64,000 nucleotides of DNA from Pseudoneurospora amorphoporcata (GCA_033297205.1 MU859061.1:434001-498000); one strand, 5' to 3'; shown: positions 1-11,787, counted from the first letter of the stretch. Notes: generated by a model not told the origin, from the letters alone. Numbers and translations: made by a program.

Positions 1-247
1 TGATGTGACCATGCTGCACCCCGTCCGCGGGCTCCTCCTCCATCTTGGCCAGGACGTAGCCGACGATCTTGGGGTAGTCGTAGGCGCTCTTGGCGGGGCG
101 GCTCACGTCGACTGCCACATAGGACAGCTGAGGCCACGAGAGGGCGTGGTACAGGTAGTACTTGAGGAAGTAGTTCTCGGGCAGGTTCTCGATGTTGGCG
201 TGCTGGATCAGAGGAATGTCTGAGGGGCGGAGGACGCGGATATCCAT
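1..247 (-). CDS. naa10: N-alpha-acetyltransferase catalytic subunit Naa10/Ard1, 5' part only
   Basis: The minus strand reads from an ATG at 247 into the left edge of the window, giving 82 N-terminal residues without an intron. The translation starts MDIRVLRPSDIPLIQHAN, continues with LPENYFLKYYLYHALSWPQ and LSYVAVD, and reaches KIVGYVLAKMEE and HGHIT. This is the beginning of the GNAT fold of the ARD1/Naa10 family, the catalytic subunit of the NatA complex that acetylates protein N-termini at the ribosome together with Naa15. Compared with yeast and human proteins there is a short insert (about SRPAKSAYDYP) before the conserved KIVGYVLAKMEE strand. The acetyl-CoA loop and the C-terminus lie outside the window. 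It is transcribed away from the SDR gene at 1043. Family assignment is secure from sequence similarity. Confidence 0.93.
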   Translation of the reverse strand, partial: MDIRVLRPSDIPLIQHANIENLPENYFLKYYLYHALSWPQLSYVAVDVSRPAKSAYDYPKIVGYVLAKMEEEPADGVQHGHI

Positions 248-1042
248 TTTGGCAGTTGGTGTGGGATTCTCTTGGGTGGTGGTGGTGGGTGTAGGTGACT
301 TTTGACAAGGGAGGTTGAAGACTCGGTGATAGCTTCAAGCTGGTGGTGCCTCTGTGTGAATCAGCTGTTGCTTAGCAGTGTAGCTTGACGGCGTGACGTA
401 GCCTGGGTACCTCCGGCAGGCGGACTGTAGGTACGAAGCTAAACTGGGATTGGACTTACAAGCGTGTCGTCTACAATGTCGGGGATCGGTGCTTCGGTGT
501 TGCGGTCGCAGTTCACAAAGTTGTCAACTGAATGTTGAATTGGAGACACACGCCGGCTCCGCTACTGTACGGTGGTGGGAGGCTCTGTCTCCACAATCCG
601 CATTCCAACGTGGGGCACTTGTGGAAATCCAGACTGCCTGACCCCTGGCGGCAGAAAGCTTCACGGTGTTGACTGCCCCTAGCTCCCGGGCTGCTCTGCC
701 CCGCGATTTGTGCGGCTATAGCAGCCGTCCCACCGTCACCCACCGGGCCAAGCGCGCCCGTGATGCAGTGCAGTGATGCGGGGGAGCTTCTCGTCTTAAA
801 GCTTCTCCGAATTCTGGATAATGGGGAGAAATTTGGGAATGTTCTTGTGACGGAGTGGGAATTGTATATAGAGAGCTTGTATGTTCCCTTTTTCTACTCA
901 ATCGACTGTGGCCTTTATCTTCTCTTTCTGTTTACTTGTGTGTTTGATTCCTGTGATAACCTCCCTCCTCTTGATACCCAGCCTCGTAGTTACCCCACCA
1001 CCATCACTTATACCCATCAGTCCGACAACAACCACAATCACA
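248..1042. promoter_or_regulatory. Divergent intergenic region between naa10 and the SDR gene
   Basis: About 795 bp separate the two start codons, so both promoters must lie here. CT- and CA-rich stretches (about 930-1040) precede the SDR start, as is usual for fungal 5' leaders. A TATA-like stretch, ttgtatatagagag, lies at about 859-872. The short reading frames here have no recognisable similarity and I do not call a gene. Confidence 0.5.
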
Positions 1043-1953
1043 ATGTCTCATCAACCACTCAAGGGCAAGCTCGCGATTGTTTCCGGCTCTTCTAGAGGTT
1101 AGTAAATCTTATCCTTCTCGAAATCACCTTCAAAACACCAACACAAACATCACCAGGCATCGGCGCCGCCATCGCCGAGAATCTCGCCTCCAAAGGCTGC
1201 AACCTCATCCTCAACTACACCACCCCCTCCTCCGCCTCCCTAACCTCCGAGCTCTCCGGCCGCCTCAACAAGACCTACTCTGTCTCCTCCGTCCCCGTAC
1301 AAGCCGACATTGGCACTCTCCAAGGCCCGCAAGCCATCATCGCCGCCGCCAAGTCCGCCTTCTCCAAGCCCGATGGCTCCCTCCAGATCGACATCATCAT
1401 CAACAACGCCGGCATTGCCCGCAACGACATGATCCCCAATGTCAAGGTGGACGACTTCACAGAGACCTACCGCGTCAACGTCCTTGGACCTTTACTGCTC
1501 GTCCAGGCCGCCCAGCCTTACCTCCCCAAGGACCGCTCCGGCCGCATCGTTAACATCTCCTCCGTCTCTTCATCGACCGGCTTTGTAGGCCAGTCCGTCT
1601 ACGGCGGCTCCAAGGCCGCCATCGAGGCCATGACCCGCACTTGGAGCCGTGAGCTGGCTGAGAACTGCACGGTGAACGCTGTCAACCCGGGTCCCGTGGA
1701 GGGACCCATGTACGCGTCCAACTCGGAGGAGTTCCTGGAGGGCATCGAGGGGTGGATCAAGCACACGCCGCTAATGAAGGTGAGGGAGGATCTGCATGGC
1801 AAGGAGGCCGTGGAAGAGGCGAAGCAGTGGCATGGCAGGCTGGCGAAGACGGGGGAGATTGCGGGCGTGGTGGGCATGTTGTGTGGTGAGGAGGCCGGGT
1901 GGTGTACGGGACAGGTTGTTTGCGCTAATGGGGGGATGTTGATGTTGCATTAG
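1043..1953 (+). CDS. Short-chain dehydrogenase/reductase (classical SDR)
   Basis: Two exons, 1043-1097 and 1157-1953, with a 59-nt intron (GTTAGT..CAG), encode 283 residues. The start MSHQPLKGKLAIVSG leads straight into the NAD(P)-binding motif, whose glycine motif SGSSRGIG spans the splice junction at about residues 14-21. INNAG follows at about 110, a serine-rich strand with NISSVSSS near 150, and the catalytic YGGSK (YxxxK) near 167. NPGPVEGPMY matches the typical PG cofactor motif. Classical SDRs use NAD(P)H to oxidise or reduce alcohols and carbonyls; the substrate cannot be read from the sequence, although the fold resembles 3-oxoacyl-ACP reductase-like SDRs. Length and motifs are complete. 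There is no signal peptide, so a cytosolic location is inferred. It faces away from naa10. Confidence 0.9.
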
Positions 1954-2325
1954 ATTTAGCGGAAGATAGAAAAAATGAAGGTGATTTGAACATAATGGGG
2001 AACGTGGTGCTGTGAAGGCATGGAAGGAAGGTCGTGAATTCGTGAAGATGATGAAAAGGGGAGCTTGTTTGTTTTTGTTCAGGGGTCGAGCAGCTGGCGG
2101 GTAGCAACTGAGTTACAGTGGACAAGGGATCGCTGATAGGCGCAAAAGTGGGGCCCAACTTTCCTTATCAGTCCCCATCCAGGCGCGGCAACGATGCCCA
2201 GATGGCGCCTCGGTCTCTCTTTCAACAAGGCTAAAGTCATTGTCGTCAACAACTCCATTTAACATCATGTGCTGATTTATTCCCCATCTTGCTCTCATCT
2301 TTCCATTTGATTCCCACCACACAAC
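1954..2325. other. Intergenic region, SDR 3' end to SPF45 promoter
   Basis: 372 bp containing the SDR terminator region and the upstream region of the SPF45-like gene. I see no further gene or repeat. Confidence 0.5.
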
Positions 2326-4161
2326 ATGTCAGGACCACCTCCCGCGCGAGGTGGCCTGTCCCTCTACGCCAACCTCCTCGACCCCAGTAGCGACTCGCCA
2401 GCTGCTGCCAATGATGCTGTCGCAAACAAGCAAGAAGACCTTCCGGCAAAGAAGGCCATAAATCCAGGTGAGCAAATTGCTCGGGTCGTTCTCGTATATG
2501 CGCAGTTGCTAATCGGGACCTAACAGCATTCGCCTTTCAACCCATCCGCCGTCCACAAGTCAAACAACCAAACAAGCCTAAACCAACGCTCCCCAAGGCG
2601 CCACCCTCGGTATCTATAGCAGCTGTCGCACAAACCGTCAAGACATCCGAACCCGACAACAATGGCACTACTGCTACCACAACAACATCAGCAGCGGCTG
2701 CCGCTGCGCCCCAACAGCGCAACACTCTAGCCGACTGGGTAGCCACCGAAGACGACGAGTACCTCTACAGCGGATCCAACAACCGACGAGAACGCGGCGG
2801 GCGCAGAAAGAAGAAGAAGAAGAACGATGACCGGCCAGTCGAGACCAATTGGGATGAGCTCTATGATCCAGCAAGACCTACGAATGTCGAGGAATACCTG
2901 CGCAGCGACGAGCGCATCAGGGAGATCCGCGATTGGAAGGCAGTGCTGTATGCGCATAGACGGAAGAGAAGGCATAGTTTTGATAGCAGGAGGAGTGATG
3001 AGGAGGAGGAAGAAGAGGATAGGCGGGTTATGAATAGTATGTTCATGAACTCGGGGTCAATACTGTCTGGAAGAACAACTGCTGACAGGATACACTACAG
3101 ACCAGTTCGCGCCTCCGGCTTCTTTCTCGTTCGCACCACCACCTATGTCACCAACACGAGTTACAACAACTGCATCAGCACCGGCGCCAGCGGTAGCAAT
3201 ACCAGTAGACGAATCCGCCGACGAAGCCTACGCCCGAAGACTAGCATTATCCGGCATGGCGCCACCACCACGATCGCCTTCCCCTCTTCAACCACCGCAA
3301 GCACCCGCAGAACTTTCAACAACAGACCCGGCAACCATATCCCGCGCTCCAGTCCGCTACGAAGCATCTCAACAACCGCCTTCCGCCCCCGAAGGTTCCG
3401 AAGTCGACGCAATGGACCTCGATACCTCCGACAACGAAGAAGTCAACTACGACGCCATTCTCGTCCCTCTTGGCGGTACCGACTCCTCCTCTCCCGCCCC
3501 GGAAGATGCCTCGGACGCTCCCAAATCAAAACTCCCCGGCCAAGCCGGCTTCGCCGCGCGTCTCATGTCGAAATACGGCTGGACCGCCGGCTCCGGCTTG
3601 GGAGCCTCGGAATCAGGCATCACCTCCGCATTACAAGTCAAAGTGGAGAAGCGCAAGAAGCGCTCGGATGCTGAAGGTGGTGGGTGGGCGGAGCCGGGAG
3701 GGCGGGGGAAGATCATTGCTGGGAAATCTGCATCGTCAAAGGAAGCAGAGGAGAAAGATGGCGGCAGGTTTGGCAAGATGAGCGAGGTGATTGTGTTGGA
3801 TCATATGCTTGATGGGATGAGTGATGAGGAGCTGAGGCAGGAGGTGGAAGGGGGGGAGTTGTATGAGGAAATTGGCACAGAGTGTGGTGAGAAGTATGGA
3901 AGGGTTATGAGGTTGTTTGTGGAGAGGGAGGGGAGGAGGGTGTTCATTCGGTTTACGGATGGGGTTTCGGCTTTGAGGGTAAGTACTTCTTCTTTTTCGC
4001 TGCGGATGGGATGGGATGGTCATGTTGAGGGATGTGTTTTTTGCTAACTTTTGATACAACTACAGGCTGTCAACGCACTCGAAGGTCGCATCTTTAATGG
4101 GAATGCGATCGTTCCGAGGTTTTATGACTTGGAGAAGTTTGAGGCGGGGGTATATAAGTAG
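2326..4161 (+). CDS. SPF45/RBM17-like splicing factor (G-patch and UHM/RRM)
   Basis: Four exons (2326-2467, 2527-3036, 3101-3978, 4066-4161) encode 541 residues; all three introns have GT..AG ends and the frame is kept. The N-terminus begins MSGPPPARGGLSLYANLLDP, the typical SPF45 start. Near residues 130-200 there are ADWVATEDDEYLYSGSNNR-type and WDELYDPARPTNVEEY segments, both family hallmarks. A G-patch (FAARLMSKYGW..GSGLG) lies at about residues 365-392. The C-terminus (about 444-541) is a U2AF-homology/RRM domain containing ECGEKYGRVMRL, RVFIRF and GRIFNGNAIVPRFYD. SPF45 proteins act in the spliceosome in alternative 3' splice-site choice by binding UHM-ligand motifs of SF1, U2AF65 and SF3b155. 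The acidic EEEEEE tract and a Pro/Ser-rich middle are unstructured. The short reading frames overlapping on other strands are shadows. Confidence 0.92.
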
Positions 4162-5558
4162 TTATATACCCAGTATCAGCAAGTGTCGATAAGTACCCTT
4201 GTTGCTTAGCAACTGAACCATATACCAGACTTATCAACCCCCCCTAACCCCCTTGATGTGCCGAACCGAATCATTCTTAAATAAAGAAATAACGAACCAT
4301 GCCTCGTCAGAATCCCATCACTCCTGCATCAAAACGATAAACCCCTATCGTCCATTCCTAGAGGTCTTTTCTGTCCGTCAATATCCCTCTCTATCGACCC
4401 TTCCCTGATCTTCCGCTCAGTGCAATATCATCCCATCCTCAGCTTAGTCTTCCATCACCCTCAAGTCAATGTCGATATCAGCCTAGTTATTTATGAGACA
4501 GAAGGAAGTCTTGCCAGGGCCTTGCCAGTGCCAGCGAGTGCCAACCGAGCAACTTTGCTCTTCTCTCCTCTCTTCAACCAACCCTCTGTGTGCTTGTCTC
4601 GTGGCTTGTCCAGCCATGGGTATCAACTTTGATACTGACGACGACGACGACGACGACGACGGAGATTTGCTTCTTAAACTATTAAGAAGCCTCACCCTCA
4701 CGCAGAGCCTCACCCTCACGCAGAGCCTCACCCCCAGTGCCACCTGCACCCGCACCCTCACCCTCACCCTCACCCTCACTACCAGCTTCAGGCGCAGGCA
4801 CAGCAGACGGAGCAGGAGAAGGCGACCCAGGCAAAGGCGAAGCAGGCGCAGGCGTATTAGGCGGAATCCTCAGGGCGGGATGACGAGGGCGAGGGCGAGG
4901 AGCAGTCCGAGGAGGTCCCGCGGGTCTGAGAGGGGAGAGGGAATAGAGGGGAGGGACGGTCTTTCTTGGTGTTCCTGGGGGTTTTGGGGTAGGGGGCCAT
5001 TTTGTTAGTGTTGGTTTGGTTGGTGGGCGAGGGCTTTGGGTTGGGTGGTTGGGAGGGAGGGTTGGCTTCGGGTTGAATGGAAAAGGTGGGAGGTAATGGC
5101 TTGGTTGGCTTGGTTTGGTCTGATGAGATTGTGAAGGTTGGTGAAGGCTTAACTCGAGACGAGGAAAGAGGAACAAGGAACTGTGGTTGGTGACGATGAG
5201 AAGAGAGAAAAGGGAGAAACCCCCAGAGATTTACTGAAAGAAGATATGGAGAGGAGGATACTTATACGAGTGCCAGACGAAGGGTTTGGAACACTCAATA
5301 AGATCAATATAGTGTTCTGGGGAAAGAGCAAACGCGCAAATATTGGTTGCCAGGAGCCCGCGCAGTATCCCGTCTACAATGGAGGGCAAGAGAACAATTT
5401 CTTCCGAATTACTAGGTAGCGAAGGGACACCTGACATCGGTCGGCTCCTCCCTCAACGCCTGTGCCCTTCCTCGTGTCCTGCGCACATCATTCTACCATC
5501 GCAGCCACAGCCCAACCTCGGCACTTCGAAGGGAAGCGCCTAACCAACAAATCCCGCC
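4162..5558. other. Low-complexity intergenic region with simple repeats
   Basis: About 1.4 kb with GC-skewed simple sequence: a (GAC)n run at about 4638-4661, repeats of cctcaccctcacgcagag around 4690-4735, and purine-rich runs around 4880-5000. Positions 5430-5558 are pyrimidine-rich and look like the promoter and leader of the gene starting at 5559. Apart from the doubtful minus-strand ORF listed separately I see no gene. Confidence 0.5.
4682..5176 (-). CDS. Doubtful proline-rich ORF, 164 aa
   Basis: An uninterrupted minus-strand frame of 164 codons, very rich in Pro, Ser, Thr and Ala, ending in an EGEGEGEG and GEALREGEALREG repeat that is simply the reading of the local DNA microrepeats. 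Segments such as KWPPTPKPPGTPRKT and PRHPALRIPPNTP look less random than the rest, so a real low-complexity protein is possible. I recognise no domain, and composition-biased DNA without stops would give the same picture. It would converge on the SPF45 gene. Confidence 0.25.
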   Translation of the reverse strand: MFLFPRLELSLHQPSQSHQTKPSQPSHYLPPFPFNPKPTLPPNHPTQSPRPPTKPTLTKWPPTPKPPGTPRKTVPPLYSLSPLRPAGPPRTAPRPRPRHPALRIPPNTPAPASPLPGSPSPAPSAVPAPEAGSEGEGEGEGAGAGGTGGEALREGEALREGEAS

Positions 5559-6690
5559 ATGCCTCCCACCAAGGAGAATCGTGCTGCGACTTCAGTTCCC
5601 AAGTCCAGCCGTGACCTTGCGCCGCCGCCGCGCAAGAAGCGTGTTGCGAGCGACGATGCCCAATCCCTTAGGTATTGACATTGCTAGTTTCATGATCCGT
5701 TGACACAGATCGACTGAATTTGCGCTGACTATCTCGTCAACCAGGGCAACGAAGAAGATCGCTATCGATGATCCGTCGAGCGACGGCCCTGCCCGGCCTC
5801 GCCACAGCGACAACGGTCAAACCTCAAAGTGATTGCCTTTTAATTCCAGACTAGTTACATATCGTATGCTATCTGCTCTACCCCTTATACTAGAGCTACC
5901 GAAGATGAACGCCGCCAGTCCGAGTCGCCGATGAAGCTCGCTCATATGAACCTAGAGCGTAGAGAAGAGGAGGGCAAGCTAACTTCTACAGCTCCAGGCA
6001 AGACCTTAGAGTCTACATCCTCGCCTGAGGCCAACATCGAGCTATCAGAACTTCCAAAGATGCGCCGCCAAGACTCTCCAGACGATCACGACTCCGAATC
6101 CGCCAAACACGAGGAGACCTCTAGTAGTTCTAGTAGCCAAGCCTCCAACAAAGCAAAGGAGGATACAAGTAGCCCTGCCGAACTCGCCGAGGAAGATCTA
6201 CCAAATATCCCCTAGGGTAGCCCGTGTGAGCCAATCCCGGAGGATTATAATTGGGAATCTCAATCATATACAATTTATCTTAAAGAAATAAACCCCAATA
6301 TAATAGCCAGCTCTTAGACCGGTTGTACTCATGCCGGGAACATTCCACCGCTCTATATGAGCGCTTGAAAACTATCGATGCTCAGTAGTACAACTAGTCC
6401 CTGGGACCATAGCTGGAAGACACCATATAGGCTTTTGTTGTGCGAGCTGGGGTTTTGATGGGAGGGTGTTTCGAGGCGGTGGCAGCGTAGTGCCGGGCGA
6501 ACTGGACGGCCGAAAGGACATGCCTGCTAATTATCTCCGTTGTGCCTAGGGCTAGGACACTTGCCATTTATAAGGTCACCAATCGAAACCAGCTTGTACA
6601 TGCATTTATCTAAGGATTATTAGTAATGGATTAGGGTCTATAACAAATTTTCGAGTGAATCTAGTGTTGTGAAAGTGGTACAATTTTCGA
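5559..6690 (+). pseudogene. Unknown gene broken by C-to-T type mutations
   Basis: An ATG in good context at 5559 opens a basic, PP-rich N-terminus (MPPTKENRAATS, then RDLAPPPRKKRVASDD). A 73-nt intron (5672-5744) joins it to RATKKIAIDDPSSD, which ends at a stop at 5830. A second acidic segment (5931-6212, Glu/Ser-rich) stops at a TAG where a Gln would fit and continues in frame as GSPCEPIPEDYNWESQSY. From about 6310 a third stretch reads LLDRLYSCREHSTALYERL and then a conserved-looking region interrupted repeatedly by TAG codons, each one transition from CAG. The pattern fits RIP-type decay of a once functional gene with acidic and coiled-coil-like parts. I do not recognise the family. Exon limits are uncertain. 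Confidence 0.5.
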
Positions 6691-9049
6691 ATGTCTCACT
6701 GTCTCGATAGCACAGTTCTACCAAGGCGCCCGGAGCAAAAGCACAACGTCAAACTCGGAAGGAGCTACTTACTCGCGATTCGTCCAACTTTTTTATCGTC
6801 AACATTCAACCGTCACCCAACTCGCGGCGGCAATCCTTCATCCATTCAATATCTTTCGTTGGCATGGCAGCCTAGAATTGGGAAGCCTAGTCTTGCCGGT
6901 GGAGTCTTCAGCACAGACTCCCATAAACAAATAAAAAAGGGAAAAAAAGAAAAAAAAGCACAGAAAAAAAACATACAACACCAGGGATTCGCTGGTCGTC
7001 ACCGACCCAACTACTAGTCTGGCCCTCACTAAGCTTGTGTATGGGAGTGGGAAGGACAGGAAACGGGTCTTTTAATCACGTGGTAGGGTCAAAAAACTGA
7101 ACCACCGCCTCCCATATCCATATCGTTCGGACGGAGGCATTACGGTGAGTGGGGAGGCGGCGCTAAGAAGATGAATATAATTGGGCGGATTACGAGAAAA
7201 GTTGATCGTCCCGACACTGCGGCTGGATCTTTTACACAGGTAACACCAAGATTGCACTCGGTCAGAAGACCATTCCTGATTGGTTCCTAGTACTCCTCGG
7301 CCCAGTTATGTGTATGTAGATGAGAACGTGGCAAGGAAATCTTTCGCTCTTGTCTTGTTGGATTACGGTTTGGTAATCTACTACGATAAACTGATTACGA
7401 TCGACCTCCTTCATATACCTGCCTTAACCTACCTCCTTCATCTGCCTATATTAGCCCACTTCTTTATTTCTATTGTAGTAAGTTATAACTATGGTGGTTG
7501 GCTTGCAATACACTGCCGGCGCAGCCGCCAATACTTTTGTAGACGAGTCAATTGGCTGAGAGAGCTGTATGCTAGGGCTACGAAATAGGGTGACGGCGGC
7601 GTTGAGAGTGATAAGGTAATTACAGTTCTAGGATCAGAAGCGGGCAGCTAAGGTGTGATGGCTTTAAGCCTGGGTGGGCCCTAGCATACTTGCATAGAGC
7701 TTGACTTGAAGCGAGGCTGGAAGCCTTGATATTAAAATATACGCTATTTGATCCTTGAAAGACGAAACGTTGATGTAGCACGCTAACATCAGGCTTGATT
7801 TACAGGACGTCGCCAATCTAATAAGAGAGAAGAGAATATATTGCGCCTTTCTAAGGCAGTGAAATAAGCTTTTAATAGCCGCTATTGTCTGGCTTTGGTG
7901 AGCATTGGCAGTAAAAATGAGGAGAAGGAGTAGTCGGGACCAACGCCGAATGACTTTGCGAGGCTGTCAGTCTCTCGTGTCCTGGCGCCTGCACCCAATA
8001 ACCAGACGATGCTCCAATAAACTGCGGTACCTGGTTGGGATTGAACCCAGTTGATTGATTCGATCCCGCAGTTTGTACATACAGGCCAGCTGACGAGGTA
8101 CTATGATAATAGATGAGGGAAGATAGAGAGAGGAAGAGCAAGAGCAAGTTAGAGAAAGAGGGAGGAAGAGGGAGGAAGAGAGGGGAAGAGGGAGGAAGAA
8201 GATAGGGAGTTGAAGGTAGGGGATGCAAGGGACTAGTTTGAAGCTAATTAGCGTTCCAAATCGAGAGCCCCCGAGATAGTTACGGGTGATTGTCAAGGAT
8301 AGTAAGTCGCCGGAGAAGGTGTCTTCCGAATGAAAAAGAAAGGAGAGAGAAACCCAAATCACCCAGACAAGGCAGTAGGATGCTTGTTGTTAGATCCATA
8401 TCCCAAATTGTATCGACGCCAATACAACTTATTCTTTATAATAACTTTGAAGATTTCCGCAGAAAGTACTAAGAGAAGTTTGGTTGCACGCTATATGTCT
8501 CTCCCCCAAAACTAGGCAATGTGGGAGTTTGCAAAGGGGATGACTCAGCAAGAGCGAGATCGTAGCTTCCATAAGATAGATATCTACCGTGAATGGTTCA
8601 ACAAGACGATCCTGAATAGAAAGCATTCTAATGCATTGGTTACGATGCTACTGAAAAAGATGGAGCCAAGGTATCGAGATGAAGTCCCAAAAGTTGTTAA
8701 GTTAAAACCTACCTACCTATAGACGGACGGATCCGAGCATAGTAGTTAGCTTACAACACACTATTAGCACAGCCGCCAACTCCTTTGTAAACGAGTCGAG
8801 TGGCTGAGAGAGATACATACGGGGCGGGCTGCAAAATAGAAAGACGCCTGCAATGGGAGGAAGAGGGAAAAAGAGGGAGGAAGAGGGAGGAAGAGGGAGG
8901 AAGAGGGAGGAAGAGGGAGGAAGAGGGAGGAAGAAGATAGGGGGTTGAAGGTAAGGAAAGTAAAGATTAAAGTTCGGGAGGTTTTGAGCGGATAGGTGTA
9001 CTAAGCTTAGCCATAACTAGGCAATTACAAGTTAATCCCGTAGCATTTG
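6691..9049. repeat. Mosaic of dispersed, decayed repeats
   Basis: No intact gene. Segments recur elsewhere in the window: 7026-7250 matches 21642-21860; 7350-7480 matches 31150-31275; 7487-7590 matches 8736-8845; 7645-7875 matches 22255-22565; 8230-8435 matches about 32290-32500. The copies here are the more A/T-rich members, with CA->TA and TG->TA changes relative to the others. Purine tracts of (gaggaa)n type lie at 8150-8200 and 8855-8935. The element class is not recognisable; terminal repeats were not found. Confidence 0.6.
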
Positions 9050-9251
9050 GACCGCACAAGCATATACAAAAGGAGAGTTAAGGGATGGAATAGTTTTGCT
9101 TCTCCGTAATGGAATACGTTATCTTGATAATAGTAAAAGGTTACTAGAATTTACAAAATTCCTATAACTTTGCCTATCCTCCCAGACCCTTCTGGTGGCA
9201 CGCTAGAAAAATAAAATAGAAAGAAAGTAGTTGGGAGAGACTTAGAATACA
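9050..9251. repeat. 3' flank shared by three NLR copies
   Basis: This stretch (for example agacccttctggtggcacgc) is nearly the same as 24340-24697 downstream of the intact NLR gene, and as the complement of 35270-35480 beside another NLR tail. The duplication therefore includes the 3' flank of the gene, not only its coding part. Confidence 0.7.
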
Positions 9252-11478
9252 TTATATGTCTTGCGAGAAACCAATAAACTAAACCAGTCCTAATACGGTA
9301 CTGATGGATAGCATCTGTCTCTGGACATCACATTTAAACGCTCGGTAATTCGGTGGCAGCTAGAGTACGTTCTGGCCGTTGTAAGTAATCTAAGACCTAT
9401 TTTCTCCCAAGCTATAATTATAGCTCTTTAGATTATCTAGTATAACTCAACTTTCAGTAGTTTCTATAATTATATTAATACGTCTAATATTAGTAAGTAG
9501 GTAGCGACTAGTAAGGTCAAACGAGATATCAATTATTACAATACTAGTAGGAATCGTTTAAAGACAGCTTCCCGACGCCGGATCCTAGATCTTAATCATT
9601 TTGTCCCACGAACCGGACGCAAGCCGCTAGCCATTAGGCGAGAAGGCTACGGAGTTAACGTCTTCGCTATAGCTTTGTAGGGTCTGGAGGCAGCTCCCCA
9701 ACGCCGGATCCTAAATTTTAATTATTTCATTATACGAACCAGACGTAAGCCGCTGGCCATTAGGCGAGAAGGCTACGGAGGAAACGGTGCTGCTATGGCC
9801 TTGTAGGGTCTAGAAGCAGCTCCCTAACGCCGGATCCTAGATCTTAATCATTTTATCGTACGAACCGGACGCAAGCCGCTAGCTATCAAGCGAGAAGGCC
9901 ATGGAGGAAACGGAGCCGCTATGGCCTTCTAGGGTTTGGAGGTAGCTCCCTGACGCCGGATCTTAGATCTTGATCGTTTCGTTATATGAACCGGACGCAA
10001 GCCGCTAGCCATTAAGCGAGAAGGCCACGGAGGAAACGGTACCGCTATAGCCTTGTAGGGTCTAGAGGCAACTCCCCAACGCCAAATTCTAGATCTTAAT
10101 CGTTTTGTCCCACGAACTAGACGTAAGCCGCTGGCCATCAGGCGAGAAGGCTACGGAGGGAACGTCTTAGCTATAGCCTTTTAGAGTCTAGAGGCATGCA
10201 TTCCAATCCAATTCTACAGCCAGCTTAGTTCGAATCCATTCAGGTTCTTCTGCCCTGAAATTCCTCCTTATTAAGCTACTGCTTAGAGTAAATATAAGCG
10301 CTAAGATATATACTTGAAGTAGAGCTTACTCTATTATTGACTTATAAGATAGAGCAAACTGGTAAGCATCCTAAACAAGCTTTGATAAATGTAATTGATT
10401 ATTACCTCCCTATATCTTTAGTTAAACCAAGTTCCTAGTGCGGAGTTAGACTGGTACTTACTAGTAGGCCCTCGAGCTTTTTAATAGCAACAATGCCCGC
10501 AGGCATAGCTTGGAGTAGACTTAGAGCTTCGAGCTAGTAAAGGTACTTCGTTTTGAGGAATGTGTAAACAACCTTCTCATCCTGTAAAAGATCATGCCGT
10601 TTTATGTTCTTGTCAGAAACTGAATTACACAAGTGATTAATCTAGTAGACGCACGAGTACCGTACCGTCGCTAGCGGGTCCGGATCTAGTATTTGGACTT
10701 TATTATTTAGAAATCCCAATGCTCTTAAACTATATATATCGCGTCGTAGTGTTGTAGATATGGTATTAAGTGACTTCGAGAAGATAGTATAGTTTATATC
10801 TTCTTTCCTAGAAGGAAAAATCCACTTGAACACCTCCTAAGAAGCTTAGTTGCCAGCTTTATTAGAGGTATTGCCAAGTAAAAAGCCTTTAGTTGATTGA
10901 TGGACAAAATAGATAGTTCGTTCTCGTAGTGTTAGAAATGAACTACAAAGCCCTATAGTTATTTCTGATGATTCGGAATCGTCGTAAGTATTATCAAGCT
11001 CGTTGGCAAGAATAGTTAGTTCTTTAAGGCTGATTGGCCAGCGAACAATAGTAACAATAGCAAGAAGGTGCTTGCAAAGATCGGATTCATCAAACTGGCT
11101 CATATCCTCTCTCATCCGCGCATATAGAGCATCCAGCCTAGATGGAAACATGCGTAGCTTTTTTAGGGTATACCCTTTCTGGACCTTTTCAAGCGCTTGA
11201 CAGACTAACGCTACCCAAAGGAACGTATCTTGTGCGTTGAAGCACAGGTAGTCCTGAACGGTCTTTTTTGTCCTTGGATCATACTTCTTCAGCCCTGCTA
11301 GGTCATCTACCTTCTGCAGAATAAACGCATTAATAGCCGCTGCGACGGATTCCGCATTTAGCTTCAGGGAGACCTTCACTTTGTCTGCAGCTTTCTCCAA
11401 CCGTTCCTCAATTTGCGGCCAATTACAGCTTGAGACGATCTACTTGACTCGAGATCCAGATGATGATTGCTGAGCAAT
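9252..11478 (-). pseudogene. RIP-degraded NACHT-WD40 (NLR) copy, C-terminal half
   Basis: Colinear with the intact NLR gene at 24698-27883 but full of transitions. From right to left it contains the second half of the NACHT region (a 184-codon open stretch at 10846-11400 with YDPRTKKTVQDYLC and FLWVALVCQALEKVQKG), the linker, five decayed WD40 repeats of about 126 bp (9560-10200) and the C-terminal tail. Differences from the intact copy are typically CA->TA or TG->TA, for instance gatcccagatcttgatcg becoming gatcctagatcttaatca, which creates TAG and TAA stops. At 11478 the gene is interrupted by LTR elements and resumes at 16601. Confidence 0.88.
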
Positions 11479-11787
11479 TGTGACAAGGGCAGGTTTCTGA
11501 GCTTGGAACAATAGTTCAATTCCGCTGATAAATTACTTTGGTCTCGAAAGCCTTGTTGATCTTCTCAACCTCCAGGAGAAGGTTGGGCTTCAAGGCCTTC
11601 TTATGCTAAAGGGAATCGGTACGTATTCGAGGTACGCATTAAGCCTTGTCGCTTGAGGCTTTAAGATATCTATAGAGCAGTTTATATACGTGTAGATCTT
11701 CCTAAATGCCTTCATCCATTCTCTATCTTCCTTGTGGCGCTGTCCTTTATCCGGGCGCTCTGCTTCTTGCTTGGTTAGCTGTGGTTG

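Noticed and set aside
2943..3674. Overlapping plus-strand 243-aa ORF
   Set aside because: Partly SPF45 exon 2 and then read-through of an intron into the wrong frame of exon 3.
4493..5008. 171-aa plus-strand ORF with an Asp run and LTLTQS repeats
   Set aside because: The protein repeats merely translate DNA microrepeats; no domain and no coding-like start context.
8030..8075. tRNA-like B-box (minus strand ggttcaatccc)
   Set aside because: No matching A-box, acceptor stem or anticodon arm could be folded around it.
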